Origin: Dermanyssus gallinae
Taxonomy: Eukaryota > Arthropoda > Arachnida > Mesostigmata > Dermanyssidae
Direction of reading: 5' to 3'
Assembly (NCBI GenBank): GCA_003439945.1
Contig: QVRM01002810.1
Location: forward strand, 202,001 to 266,000
Length of the DNA: 64,000 nucleotides
Both the position numbers and the translations under genes were made by a program. The notes under the pieces are model-generated. The model saw only the letters and a program-made list of their open reading frames with translations, did no database searches and was not told the DNA's origin. Positions 1 through 11,004 of this stretch are shown here, one piece after another (within the stretch, counting starts at the first letter, position 1; the number at the start of each line of letters is the position of its first letter).

Positions 1-119
1 TGTGTATAACTTTTGTTTTTTTTTGTTTAATGGTTGACTTGTTTTCTTACTACCTAGATATATTCTGTTCTGTGTGAATATGTGTGGGCGTTTTGAAACG
101 CCTGTCAGCTAGTCCTATT
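1..119. other. AT-rich non-coding sequence
   Basis: No open frame or repeat is recognised before the first SINE. Confidence 0.4.
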
Positions 120-272
120 GTCGAGCCCGGTGGCGTGGTGCATGCATTCGCCTGCGCCTCATAGGTGCGCGGGTTCGAGCCCCATCGTTGCACATTTGTA
201 TTTATGGGGGTCGGTCTATTGGAGGCAATGCAAAAAGCAGTCCCGTGGATGTTACATCTCGGCTAGGGGTAC
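120..272 (+). repeat. tRNA-derived SINE, family B, copy 1
   Basis: The head GTCGAGCCCGGTGGCGTGGT is followed by a pol III B-box-like GGGTTCGAGCCCC at about 170-182. A shared body runs through the TTTGTATTTATG segment to a CTCGGCTAGGGGT 3' end. The same order of blocks occurs at 7834-8007 and 8033-8214 (minus) and, in part, at 22285-22350 and 35412-35485. Repetition plus the internal promoter box identifies a SINE rather than a functional tRNA gene. Confidence 0.75.
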
Positions 273-1379
273 TAGTTAGTACTATTGGCTGTGCTCTGCG
301 TTTGTAGACCGTACTGCACCGATCGGTCGCGACTGTCTCCAAATGACCACTGCAACAGAGCAACTGTCTCCATCTTCATCGCCACCAATGGTGGCGGCGT
401 GAATGAAAAGCTAGGTCTTCTGAGGTGTCCGGCTATCCACCAGCCCCCGAATGCTGTCCAGCGGCACGATCTGATCATTTCATTCTATCACCTGTACGTG
501 CCATGATCACTGCCCCGCAGTTGCTGCTGCTAGACAGATCTGTGACGATGCTATGCTAATAAATAACGGCGATCTGCTAATTATGAGGACCACAGCTGCT
601 GCGGCGAAATTATCTAGAATTGCTTCTAGACACTACTACTTCGTACTTCTACTATTACTACTAGTGGTAGTATTGTGGAAATTTAACTATATAAGGCTAA
701 TAAAAGCTTGCTAAAAAAACATTTGGTTGCATTGTCCCGTCTGCCCGTATCCGTCCATGCAATGACGCAGCCTGATCCACTGACTCAGATCCTTTTAATA
801 GCTGTCGTTGATCCGGATCATTGGTTATGCCCTTGGTAGCAGCAGCCGCGAATGGGAACTAACGAATGAGTCATATGCCGCATACGTGCACACAAACCGC
901 TGCCACATACATATATTCTGTTTGCTCTAAATTCGCATTAGGGCATTTTCCGTTACAATTTACAAGTTGGGACGCTGCAATGAGTCATGTCGTCCCGTAT
1001 ATCGTCGACGAGCCTACACACATCGGACGACGGTATGGCAGGTAGGAAGGACTTTTGCCGAGAATAACCTGGCCCTGGAACAAAACCTCGATGCGTCGCT
1101 GGTTTCGTTTTTTTGTTCGCACATTTCGCGCTGTTTGAAACCATGCACCCGCCGCGTTGTGTTGAGCGGAAATCAACAGCAAAATTTATCATGTGCTGCC
1201 CAGTACTAGTAGTAGTCGTAGTAATGTGACCCTCGACATGATGAGGGAGACTAACATACCAGATCCATGCGGGCGAAAGTGTGCCTGATGCGCCATATCC
1301 ATGACCCTAAAGATGCAATTTGATTGTGAATGTTACAAAGCTTTGTTCGGAGTTTTAAGGTGCAGTTGACATTCACTTG

Positions 1380-1382
<3 letters not shown>
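273..1382. other. non-coding DNA, nothing recognised
   Basis: Only short frames are present, several of them overlapping on both strands, and none resembles a known family. No splice-bounded conserved exon was seen. Confidence 0.4.

Positions 1383-1441
<59 letters not shown>
1383..1441. repeat. (AT)n microsatellite
   Basis: An uninterrupted AT dinucleotide tract of about 58 bp. Frames with alternating Ile-Tyr through it are artefacts. Confidence 0.95.
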
Positions 1442-1451
<10 letters not shown>

Positions 1452-1704
1452 ATTGCAGAGAATGACAGGGCGAAAATCAGAAGAACACGACAACATTTCT
1501 CGTAAGGATGGCGAAAGGCTCAGGCACAGCAGACTCAGGCCAACGCAGCACTGACATCTCGGATCGCTCCACAGACCAAAGCGTCCAGATGTCGATCAGG
1601 TGATTGTAGCGCATCTATGCAGAATAACAAGTTTGATGCCAGATCTAAAATCATTGCATAATGAATGCTGATAACGATGTGATTTGATGGCATCATTTGC
1701 ATCA

Positions 1705-1876
<172 letters not shown>

Positions 1877-1981
1877 AACTATAGACCAGACTAGTTTGAA
1901 CAGACAATTTGTGTTTAATACTGTGTCATAGCCGTCAAGTGACCTAGCCTACCCCAATCTATCTTTCTATTTGCTGGTTTG

Positions 1982-1982
<1 letters not shown>

Positions 1983-2030
<48 letters not shown>

Positions 2031-2033
2031 ACG

Positions 2034-2063
<30 letters not shown>
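1983..2063. repeat. imperfect (AT)n microsatellite
   Basis: An AT tract interrupted by TTTATA and ACGTATA. Confidence 0.95.
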
Positions 2064-2069
<6 letters not shown>

Positions 2070-2195
2070 AATATTTTACGCTCGTTACAACGCTCGGTCG
2101 TCGGATACTTGAGAGCGTTGGTGCTCGTTCCAGCGACCATCTCGGCGTCCGTTTGTCAGTCCGCTGTGCGGCTGCTGGCAAACGCAGTGCGACGG

Positions 2196-2560
2196 GTCGA
2201 CGTCGTCGTTGTCGTCGTCGTCGTCGTCATGCGACACGTCCGCCATGACGTGTCCGCGTGCGTCTGTCTGTTTGTCCGTCCGTCCGTCCGTGCGTCTGTC
2301 TGTCGTCTGTCCGTTGGTGGGCTTCGGTCTTTCGGTGGGTCGGTCGGTATTCGGTCCCCTGTACCGACCGACGGCCGCCGATTCCGGCGGCCAATGGATG
2401 TCCCCGACGGTTGCCTAAAGAGGCTCTTGCTGCTGCTGCTTCATTGAACCGCAGTACCGCCAGGCAGCCACCCGCCACCCAGCCAGCCATTCAGCCAGCC
2501 AGCGAGCGAGCGAACGAACCAGCGAACCAGCAAAGCAACAGCCAGGGCAGCAGCGTCTAA
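2196..2560. repeat. GC-rich cryptic simple repeats: (GTC)n, (TCCG)n, (CAGC)n
   Basis: A GTC run at 2202-2229 is followed by TCCG/TCTG tetranucleotides at about 2265-2310, GGTC repeats near 2330-2350 and CAGC-type repeats at 2465-2530. Base composition is much more GC-rich than the surroundings. All six frames stay partly open because of the repeats, so the open frames here are not evidence of genes. Confidence 0.8.
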
Positions 2561-2604
2561 CTTTGTTAGCTTCGAAGGACAGCAACAGCCTTGACAGCAA
2601 AACA

Positions 2605-2745
2605 AGGCGGCAGCTACAGCAGCTGCTGCTGTTGCTGATGGTGGCGGTGCCGATGGTAGTGGTGGTACTTCTGCTGCTGCTGTTGTTGTTGCTAATGTTG
2701 TTGTTGATGTTGTTGTTGTTGGTGTCGTCGTTGTTGCTGTTGTCG
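2605..2745. repeat. (GCT/GTT)n cryptic trinucleotide repeat
   Basis: A mixed GCT, GTT and GGT array on the plus strand. Confidence 0.85.
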
Positions 2746-2876
2746 CAAATGAGACTCGTTCTGGCGTCGTCGGTGCCGTGGGGCCGTCGCTACTACCTGC
2801 CTACTTACCCGCCTACCTACCGGCGTCGTGGTATTATTGACTTTACCAATACCGCGCGCGATAGACGACTCGTTAG

Positions 2877-2905
2877 AAGACGACGACGACGACGACGACG
2901 ACGGT
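2877..2905. repeat. (GAC)n microsatellite
   Basis: About nine GAC units, GC-rich. Confidence 0.9.
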
Positions 2906-3003
2906 GGACGCTCCGTCAGTACCAGCAGTACCAGATGCAGCTCTAGCAGAAGTTGTTGGCATTATTGTAGTTGTTGTTGTTGGCATCTGCAGCGGTCGCT
3001 GCA

Positions 3004-3480
3004 GCACCAGCAGCAGCATCATCAGCATCATCAACTACACCACCGTTATCATCATTATCATCATTATTATCATCATCATCATCGTCGTCGTCCGTCCAAG
3101 GTGACGGCGGCAACAACAATAACACCAAAAACAACGACATGAACAAACACAGCAACAATAACAACAGACACAGCAGCAACGACAGCAACAACAACAACAG
3201 CAACAACAACAACAACAACGGTGACAACGACATTAACAAACACAGCAGCAACAAGAAAAACAACAGAAATGAGGACAGCAGCAGCAGCAGCAACAACGAC
3301 AACAAGCGACAACGAGAACAACAACAACAAAAAGCGACAACAAGCGACAACTACAACAAGCGACAACAACAACGACGACGACAACATTAACAAACACAGT
3401 AGCTATAAGAAAAACAACAGAAATAACAACAACAGCAGCAACAAGAACAACATGACAACGGCAACGATGACTACAACGCT
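3004..3480. repeat. (CAT)n then long (ACA/GCA)n cryptic repeat
   Basis: A CAT/ATC tract (about 3004-3092) passes into more than 350 bp of A/C-biased AAC, AGC and GAC triplets. The G-plus-T content of the plus strand is very low, which gives strong strand asymmetry. Frames on both strands are open from composition alone. Confidence 0.85.
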
Positions 3481-3996
3481 GCCACGTACAGCGCATGCTG
3501 GTGGCGAGCTGATGCCGTGATACCCACCAACAACCCGAGTGGACCACTTGCATACATGGCGCCTACTGTGCTACACACAACGACGTCAACGACGGCGGCG
3601 CCGACGACGTGCGTCTATACATTGATTCATTGATACACCCATCCATCTACCTTTTCATCTCGATCGATCTGCCTGTCTGTCTATCTGTCCGACGAGCTCG
3701 TTGGTTGGTCGGTTGGCCTGGATTGGCCTGTCATGGTTTGATCCGAAACAGCAGAAGTTGCCGCTGCTGTTATGCGTTACAGCTGGCTGTCATTACTGCA
3801 TGTACTGCTACAACAACAGCAAAGTACTACTGCTAAGTACAACTGCAGCCGCAGCAGCAGCAGCGGATGGTGATGGCTGGCGCGGAGACAGGCGCGGGTC
3901 GCGTCTGTCGGGGCCGGGAAGGTCGGGGAGCCCGCAAGCCCTTCGACCTGCGCGCCGCTAGCAGGGGTAATTACGTCGATGATAAGGATGATACAC
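3481..3996. other. non-coding DNA, nothing recognised
   Basis: Moderately GC-rich (about 3870-3960), with scattered short tandem tetranucleotides. No coding similarity was recognised. Confidence 0.35.
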
Positions 3997-4075
3997 TTGT
4001 TGTTGTGGTTGTTGTTGTTGTTATTGTTGTTGTTGTTATTGTTGCTGTTGTTGTTATTGTTGCTGCTGTTGTTTT
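3997..4075. repeat. (GTT)n microsatellite
   Basis: GTT units with GCT and ATT interruptions. Confidence 0.9.
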
Positions 4076-4449
4076 GGCACTAATAATCAACACTTCTCAA
4101 TTAAAAAGCCATAACTGAGAGTTCCACTCTTCTTAAGAAACCTGTTGATTGTACTCTACAATCCTAACCTACTGTCAAGTTGAAAGTCGGAACTGCTCGC
4201 CACTTGTGTAGTTTGTTTTTCGCTATCTCCAAAAAGTGGCCGTAGTATAGCGATCTCATTTTTAACGTGGTAAGCCCACGTGTGTGGTGACTATCACGTG
4301 CCCGTTTCGTTTAGGCTAGACGAACCCCACTTCAGAAGTGTGCCCCGAACGGAGACAGCGTTTCCACATTGTATGTCAATATCAAGACGTTGTGCTAAAG
4401 AAGAAAGATGATTTGCTATCATCGGATGATAGATTTGACAAAGACAGCC
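4076..4449. other. non-coding DNA, nothing recognised
   Basis: No open frame or repeat recognised. Confidence 0.35.
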
Positions 4450-4950
4450 TTGCGGGTTAGCTGCCTGGTCTGAACGCCAGGAATTTGTGGGGATACCTAA
4501 TTGATGAGTATCTTCTTCTTCTTAGATTGTTGGTCTTCGCGTAAAGCGGCTGCGTAGCCAGTTTTGGATGAGCCGCCACTGACAAAATAGACAAGCCCTC
4601 ACAGCTACGTTGCTCAAAGGGTGTAATGGCCATCCTGTCTGGACGTCTGTTGGCCTCCGCGCAAAGATCGGGCGGTTCTAAGATGCAAGGGAGGCCGCAT
4701 GACCTAAGGGTCCTGCTCATGGTCTTATTAATAGTGGTATGCCTAAGACGTCCTTCTACACTGATACCGATACACGACAGGCCGTGATGCCCCAGTTGGT
4801 CGACGGGCTAACTGCATTGACACTGCTGAATGCTGACTTGGTTCTAGTCGTAGGCCCACTGCTATGCGAGTCGCCTCGTCATCGAGAAGTGTGCATGCCA
4901 TGGGTGCACTGGAAATTGATATAAACCAACGCCTCAATTGTTTGCGGATA
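4450..4950 (-). mobile_element. decayed RLE-type LINE fragment (C-terminal part), copy 1
   Basis: On the minus strand two frame-broken segments align with the long element at 15.0-17.0 kb. LDDEATRIAVGLRL (about 4830-4880) matches its LDDQSTRICVGLRL, and LPCILEPPDL with RRPD (about 4630-4700) matches its PCVLEPPGL and KRPDG. The order is conserved but the frame shifts between the two and stops follow, so this is a dead, truncated copy of the same non-LTR family. No 3' tail was defined. Confidence 0.7.
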
Positions 4951-5246
4951 CGGCGTTAAAGCGGCATTTAGTCGTTTCTTCGGCAACTTCGTTGAGGAAA
5001 CGTCTAAACTGACCGACCCTCGCTGTACCTAGAAAGGAAGGTCCGCTGGGAATGGAGTACAACGAAAAAGCTACAGTATTAAGTATAGCTTACTTGGAAT
5101 ACCGTAGCAAACGCTATTTCCCTATTGTGGCACCGCAGTTCAGATATATGGTGTCTTTGTTAATCAGGTGCACCAACTAAAAGATAAGGTTATTTCGAAT
5201 ATAACATCACATTGTGGAGAGTCCAAACTGAACAATACATTTTGCT
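4951..5246. other. non-coding DNA, nothing recognised
   Basis: No open frame or repeat recognised. Confidence 0.35.
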
Positions 5247-5430
5247 GTGATAATAGTTATGGAAATAAGTCTGTGCCCAAATATCAAATTTAAAAGTTAC
5301 AAAGTTGTTATTCTGTATATATTTTCTAAAGAGATTATACCAAGCACTGTCAGATGCAAAACTTATGCCGACAACCTCAAGGTGTATGTTTGTACAAACG
5401 GCATTCAACGACCGCAACTAAAGACAATGG
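5247..5430 (+). mobile_element. possible LINE reverse-transcriptase relic
   Basis: A short plus-strand frame contains TYADNLKVYV (about 5363-5392), which resembles the FADDLKIY catalytic block of Jockey/CR1-type reverse transcriptases with one catalytic Asp replaced by Asn. The preceding residues end in a VRCK that could match the usual spacing. The match is short and the rest of the domain is not visible. Confidence 0.35.
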
Positions 5431-6286
5431 TGCTGTGAGAACGATTAGACTATTTTGGTCCCAGAGTGAGTTGTATATTGTTCAATGGACCCTCGGTACA
5501 TTCGGCAAATGTGTACACATTTTGTTCACTTTTGCAGGTATGTGTACACTGCACACATGTGCACGGCAAATATGTACACACCCCTCGTCGTTGAGAACGA
5601 AGAGTACAACTCTCGATATTAGCCACCACATCGCTGAAGTTGATGTCTAGTCTGCAACTCCTGTTTCTCAATACAAATACAATTCTCCGTTGCCGTATGT
5701 CATATGCATGTTATAAAGAAACCTGCTTTTTATTTACAAAATGCGCACAAAAGCCTGGTGTTGTGAAGTTGGCAAGCCATATCTGAATTAAAAAAAAACA
5801 CATGTTGATGCTCTTGAACACAGTCAGTCAAAATGTGTCCAGCGTGGTTCTATTAGATGCTGCCAACGTTGTGATGGAGAAAATAAAACTGACATACCAG
5901 TTTCCGACCTTCACGCTATAGCTGACATTCAACCATACGAATGTTAATGCAACAATGCAGCGGTTGAAGTTGAAGAACCGCGTTTCTGTTTTTTGTTTAA
6001 GCTGAGACAAAATAAGCTTCCAAGTGGCCAAACTAGTTCGTCATCATCAGCAGTGGCCAGAATGCTAAACCCTGTCAGTGAGCTGGCATTACCAGGACGT
6101 TATGATGAAACTCCCAAGTGCCGTGAAGTGTGCTCCAACTGAGATAAAAGCACTTCGTTCGTGTGTGTGTGAATGGCTAAAATTACTACAATTACTGAAA
6201 AGAATTGGCATATCAGCACCGCGATCATCATCGACCTCATCGACATTGCGAACGTTATTATCTATCATCGCCATGAGCTTCAGCAG
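5431..6286. other. non-coding DNA, nothing recognised
   Basis: AT-rich with only short frames. Confidence 0.35.
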
Positions 6287-6335
6287 CAGCAGCAGCAGCA
6301 GCAACAACAACAACAACAACAACATCAGTAACAAT
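6287..6335. repeat. (CAG)n-(CAA)n microsatellite
   Basis: CAG units pass into CAA units. Confidence 0.9.
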
Positions 6336-6429
6336 AATGTGATATAGATCATACAAGAATAGTAACGACAAGAGCAGCTGTTACGAAAACAGGCAAAACA
6401 GTACTAACAATTGGGTAGATACTGGATAA

Positions 6430-6710
6430 CAAAATCACAATGACGACAACAACAATAACAACCACCATCACAAAAGCAACAACAACAACGACAACCACCA
6501 CAAAGACAACAACAACACGAACAAAAACAGTCGCAAGGAAAACCAAGAACAGAAGAAAAGCCGAAAGCGGCAGCACGCAAGAGCCACAACCGCACAGGGA
6601 CATTAGTGACGGCAATGGCAAGTACAGCAATAACAATAATAACCACAACAACTGTAACGACAACAACAGCGGGAATATCAACAACAACAACGACGATGAC
6701 GGCGATCATT
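6430..6710. repeat. (ACA)n-rich cryptic repeat
   Basis: ACA, AAC and ACC triplets in two blocks (about 6430-6530 and 6630-6700) around a short non-repetitive insert. Confidence 0.75.
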
Positions 6711-6827
6711 TGCTAACGGTCTAACGTGGCGATAACCACGTATGCGCGTTTTGTAGCCTTGTCAACAATTTTTCGTGCGACGCGGTCTAGTTTGTAGTCA
6801 TTGCTATTGCTGGCCATTGCTGTGATC

Positions 6828-6995
6828 GGCGTCGCTGTTGTTGTTGTTGTTGTTGTTGCTGCTGTTGTTGCCGTTGTTGTTGCTGCTGTTGTTGTTGTCG
6901 ATGCTGTTGCTGTTGTTGTTGTTGCTGTTGTAGTCGGTGTCGTTGTTGTTGTGGGCGTTGTTGTTGTTGTTGCCGTTGCTGTTGTAGCAGCAGCG
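6828..6995. repeat. (GTT/GCT)n cryptic repeat
   Basis: About 160 bp of GTT and GCT triplets, the complementary strand bias to the ACA block just before it. Confidence 0.9.
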
Positions 6996-7276
6996 TGATA
7001 TAATTTGCGCATACACTGAAATTACTGTAACACAGCAGCACCAGCAGCAGCAGCAACATGACATGATGGCAGGCAGCCTTTAGCGATTAGGTGCTGCCGC
7101 TGTTTGTTGCCGCCGCTCGTTGCGAGACGGCCGCATGTAACAACAAGCCGGAGCGTTATGTGTTATGGGCGGCACGCGGTACGCGCGGCCTTCAGCCGCA
7201 ACGAACCTGGAGCCAGAACCACCACGAACCAAGCCGGGGGTGCGGGGGGACGGGGATGCGGGGGGACGGGAATGCC

Positions 7277-7295
7277 GGGGGGGGGGGGGGGGGGG
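7277..7295. repeat. poly(G) run of 19
   Basis: Nineteen consecutive G residues, preceded by further GGGG groups from about 7230. Four or more G-runs in close spacing could form a G-quadruplex on the plus strand. Confidence 0.95.
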
Positions 7296-7833
7296 TGCCA
7301 AATGCTCCCTCCCTCCCTCGATGCATCCATCCATTCGTGCCGTCCGTCCGTCCGCTGCTCGTTTCTCTCTTTCATTGGTGGTTCGTTGGTTCACAACTGC
7401 CGCCTGCCATGCTCACAACACACACACACTAACACACAGATGGCCAAACTGACGGACATGAGCTAGGGCAAATAGACGGACAAACACACACACTCACGCA
7501 TACGCCTGCCGTTTCGACCCACCCCGACCCAGGGCGGCTTCAATGGACAAACAGGAACCCCCTCCCCCACAATGACGTCGACGGCGACGGCTGCGTTGTC
7601 GTCGGCTGTAGTGGAGGCACCGGCGGCACAACAACAACAACAACGACGACGACGACCACCACGACTACCCCCACCACCCCCAGTACCACCAGCATCAGCC
7701 GGTAGAAGTGAGTGTAGTACTTCGACCATTTCTACTACTAGTACGACTTTGACTTCGACAGCAACACTATTACTACCACAACTATTACTACGACTACTGC
7801 TCTTACTCTTAGTACTACCATTACTACTACTTT

Positions 7834-8007
7834 TCGGGCTGACCCTCAGCCAAGATTTACCGTCCACGGTACCTTTTTTCACATTGCTTCATAGACGGAC
7901 TACCCGCATAAATACAAATGTGCAACGGTGGGGCTCGAACCCGCGCACCTATGTGTCTCCTCCGGCTGCGAGGCGGAGACTTAATCCATCACACCACCGT
8001 GCTCGAC
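7834..8007 (-). repeat. tRNA-derived SINE, family B, copy 2
   Basis: On the minus strand this reads GTCGAGC, a B-box-like GGGTTCGAGCCCC, TTTGTATTTATGCGGGTAG, and an end in TGAGGGTCAGCCCGAAAA. It appears to be a near-complete copy, including the GGAGGAGACACATAGGTG segment missing from copy 1. It is followed after 25 bp by another copy in the same orientation. Confidence 0.85.
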
Positions 8008-8032
8008 ACTACTACTAATAGTAAAGTAAAGT

Positions 8033-8214
8033 TTTCGGGCTGACCCTCAGCCAAGATTTAACGTCCACGGTACCTTTTTTCACATTGCTTCATAGACGGA
8101 CTACCCCCATAAATACAAATGTGGGGCAACGGTGGGGCTCGAACCCGCGCACCTGCTATGTGTCTCCTCCGGTTGCGAGGCGCAGACTTAAGCCACCACG
8201 CCACCGGGCTCGAC
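8033..8214 (-). repeat. tRNA-derived SINE, family B, copy 3
   Basis: Nearly identical to the copy at 7834-8007 over its whole length, with a few substitutions and small indels. It lies head-to-tail with that copy, separated by a short ACTACTAATAGTAAAG-type spacer. Confidence 0.85.
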
Positions 8215-8535
8215 GCCATATTTACTACTACTACTTCGACTATCTCTACTATGACTACCACGGCTAATACTAATGCTATTGCTACTACTGCTTCTGCTAC
8301 GACGGACACCCTCTACTGCGACTACAGCAGCTGTAGTAGGCTGTAGTAGTAATAGTTCGATCCGTAGCTGAAGTAGCTAAACGCTGAATAGACGACAAAC
8401 AGAGAGGCAAATCCGCCTGCCGCCTAGTGCCAGCGTCATTGGTACAGCGCACGTTTTGCTGAGGGTCGACCTTTCCATCGTCGGAACCCCCCGTCATTGT
8501 CGCTGGGTCCCCTGTCATTGTCGTGGTGGCCCTTG

Positions 8536-8716
8536 TCGGTACTGTTGTTGTTGTTGCTGCTGTTGTTGTCTTCGGGGTTCTTGTTGTTGTTGTTGTCGTC
8601 GGGGTTCTCGTTGTCGTCGTTGTCGGGGTTCTCGTTGTCGTTGTTGTTGTCATCGTCGTCGTCGGAGTTCTTGTTGTTGTCGTTGTTGTTGTTGTTGCTG
8701 TCGTCGTCGTCGTCAA
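8536..8716. repeat. (GTT/GTC)n cryptic repeat
   Basis: GTT and GTC units with regular GGGTTC interruptions, which make a higher-order repeat of about 39-45 bp. Confidence 0.85.
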
Positions 8717-9116
8717 CAGTGGCGTTCGTATTTTCCGAGGCTGGCGGGTGTTTGGATTTGGTGTGGGCCCCCGGGGGCGCGCCATTACGGCTACTTACCT
8801 GCTCGCTCGCTCGCTCACTCACCCACGCACTTATTCGCTGATTGCCTGCCTATCGCCTGCGACCCACGAAACGGCAAAGCAGACGGCTCCTGCTAGTAGT
8901 ACTACAACTACTACAACATATTACCACTACTAATACTACAACTACTCCCCTCGCTACCCCATACTACTACCCCCACGAGTCCCCCCACGACATTTACTGC
9001 TGCTACTGGCAGTTACTTCAGTAATATACTGTCAGCATCAGCGGAACTTGATTAGGATACGCGCATTGGCAGAATTAATCCTCGCCAAAAGCTAACCACC
9101 ATCACTACCACCGTAG
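8717..9116. other. non-coding DNA, nothing recognised
   Basis: A GC-rich start, then ACT/CTA-biased sequence. No gene recognised. Confidence 0.35.
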
Positions 9117-9200
9117 CTGATGTTGTTGTTGTTGTTGCTGTTGTCTTCGTTTCTGTTGTTGCTGTTGTTTTTGCTGTTTCGATTGCCGTTTGTTGTTATC
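9117..9200. repeat. (GTT)n cryptic repeat
   Basis: GTT units with GCT and TTC interruptions. Confidence 0.8.
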
Positions 9201-10170
9201 GTTGACACTACTAATATTTTCAGCAATTACTACAGTTACGGCTTATTACACCGCTACAGTCGCTGTTGCTGCTGCTGCTGATGGATGAAAACATCGCAGA
9301 ATAATTTTTCGTTGTCATCGGCGTTGGCGTGCGTCGACGTGATGATGACGGCTTCAGAAGCTCGTGTGTACAGGGACACCTATCACACGCATCCACCATC
9401 GGCAACAACAACAACAAGAAACACGCTATAGCGCGAAAAAGTATGAAAGCGATTTAATACACTTTACAACTGTACCTGCAGGATTGGCGATGGTGCGTAC
9501 AGCCTGCAGTGCACCCACAAGTGCATTGCATTTATCTACGAGATATATTCCGCATGCACACACATACGTTCGTATATACATACATACATACATACTGCCA
9601 TATATATGTACATATATTGTCAGATGCAAGGCATATTACTGCAAGATAACACGACTTGAAACAGACTTTCGATCTAATGAACGCTATCTCTCACTGATCT
9701 GATTCGATGTCATGGCCACTTGGTGGTACGACACCGCGATTCCTCGTAGTTATGGCTTGGCCTTACATAATACTAGAGATATAAGGTAACAATGTATCAT
9801 TGACAATTATCCGTGACGCCACCTACTCAATTCTTCTAAGAGTATTTCAATCGGGCGCTGTTGCCCTAGCACGATTACCTAGTAGTATATCCGGCTAGTG
9901 TTCGGACGCCCTATCACTCCGGCCAAAAAGTGGTGGTCATTTTGGCCGGAAGAACCGATGGTCACGAGGTACATGTGAAGGATTCCACAACGACAGTATT
10001 TGATCATCTCGTTTTCACAAGAAGAAACGAAAAAAAGGGTTCGATGTTGTGTCCACGTGCCTATGCTTGTCTGACAGTGTGCGTTCCCAACTGGGTGGCC
10101 TACGTGACATTGTACACGTGGACTTAACGAGCTGGCACCCCTTCCTTACCACTGCGCAACGTTACTGTGC
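9201..10170. other. non-coding DNA, nothing recognised
   Basis: Contains a short (ATAC)n tract near 9575-9595; otherwise no recognisable content. Confidence 0.35.
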
Positions 10171-10322
<152 letters not shown>

Positions 10323-10395
10323 GTAGATATTATATAAGTAATATATTGATAATTGTGATACATGTACATATTGATAAAATAAACCCTTGTTCAAA

Positions 10396-10972
10396 AAAAA
10401 ATTATTATTATTATTATTACATGTCAAACAATGTTACAGTTGTGAGGTCTGAACGTATTATTGCAATGTTTTGTTAAATGATTAGTTCACTCCATGGCGC
10501 CTAAAATAGATGCCGCGTTCCCTCTGCAAACGGCCAAGGACAGCGCTTGCCTCAAGAATTGACTCTCTCTTCGGTCGTTCGTGACCTCCTGAATTCGCTT
10601 ACTCAAATCTTTGAGAAATGCTTCGGTTCCCTTGCTGATTGGTCCTAGTGTCTCCATGGCAATAGGCACAAAAATATATCTTGTTTCCAGTCCAGCATAT
10701 TTAAATCGTTTTCTGGCGTCCGCGTGCTTTGCTACCCACCCCGGCTCAACAGAGCTTGGGATGCAACGAAACCGTTGCATCCCAAGCTAGGGACTTTCCA
10801 TGTGACCATAATGCAATGGTCACCCCATCAGGTCTTTCTTCGCCAGCGGACACTAAACCTCTCGGTTCAAGTGTAGATGGTATACCGGCTTTCCTAAGGG
10901 ACCTTAAGATCACACCGTTTAGTTCAGCATGTCTGGACGATCTACCGGCGCTCTTCGGGCAACTCAGTGGGT

Positions 10973-11004
<32 letters not shown>
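10396..11004 (-). mobile_element. decayed RLE-type LINE fragment, copy 2, with (TAA)n tail
   Basis: On the minus strand the order is: a segment with [31 protein letters not shown] and SLAWDATV (about 10790-10970), then a segment with FVPIAMETLGPISKG and AVCRGNAASILGAME ending at 10487. Both match the C-terminal third of the frame at 15.0-17.0 kb. A 36-bp palindrome at 10753-10788 breaks the frame between them. The 3' end runs into (TAA)n at 10400-10419, a tail type common in non-LTR elements. The 5' end abuts another (AAT)n tract at about 10974-11004, so this copy is 5'-truncated. Confidence 0.8.
10753..10788. repeat. perfect 16-bp-arm palindrome
   Basis: Arms AGCTTGGGATGCAACG (10753-10768) and its exact reverse complement (10773-10788) are separated by four bases. 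It lies inside the LINE fragment. Confidence 0.97.

Noticed and set aside
1971..2600. Cluster of overlapping frames of 60-160 codons on both strands
   Set aside because: They arise from GTC and TCCG-type repeats and GC-rich composition; none resembles a protein family.
2943..3553. Six overlapping frames of about 100-140 codons
   Set aside because: The strand-asymmetric ACA repeat lacks stop codons by composition; products are Asn/Thr/Ser or Val/Leu/Cys monotonies.
8297..8933. Thr-rich and Val-rich frames up to 162 codons
   Set aside because: These are the GTT/GTC repeat read in several frames; no domain is visible.
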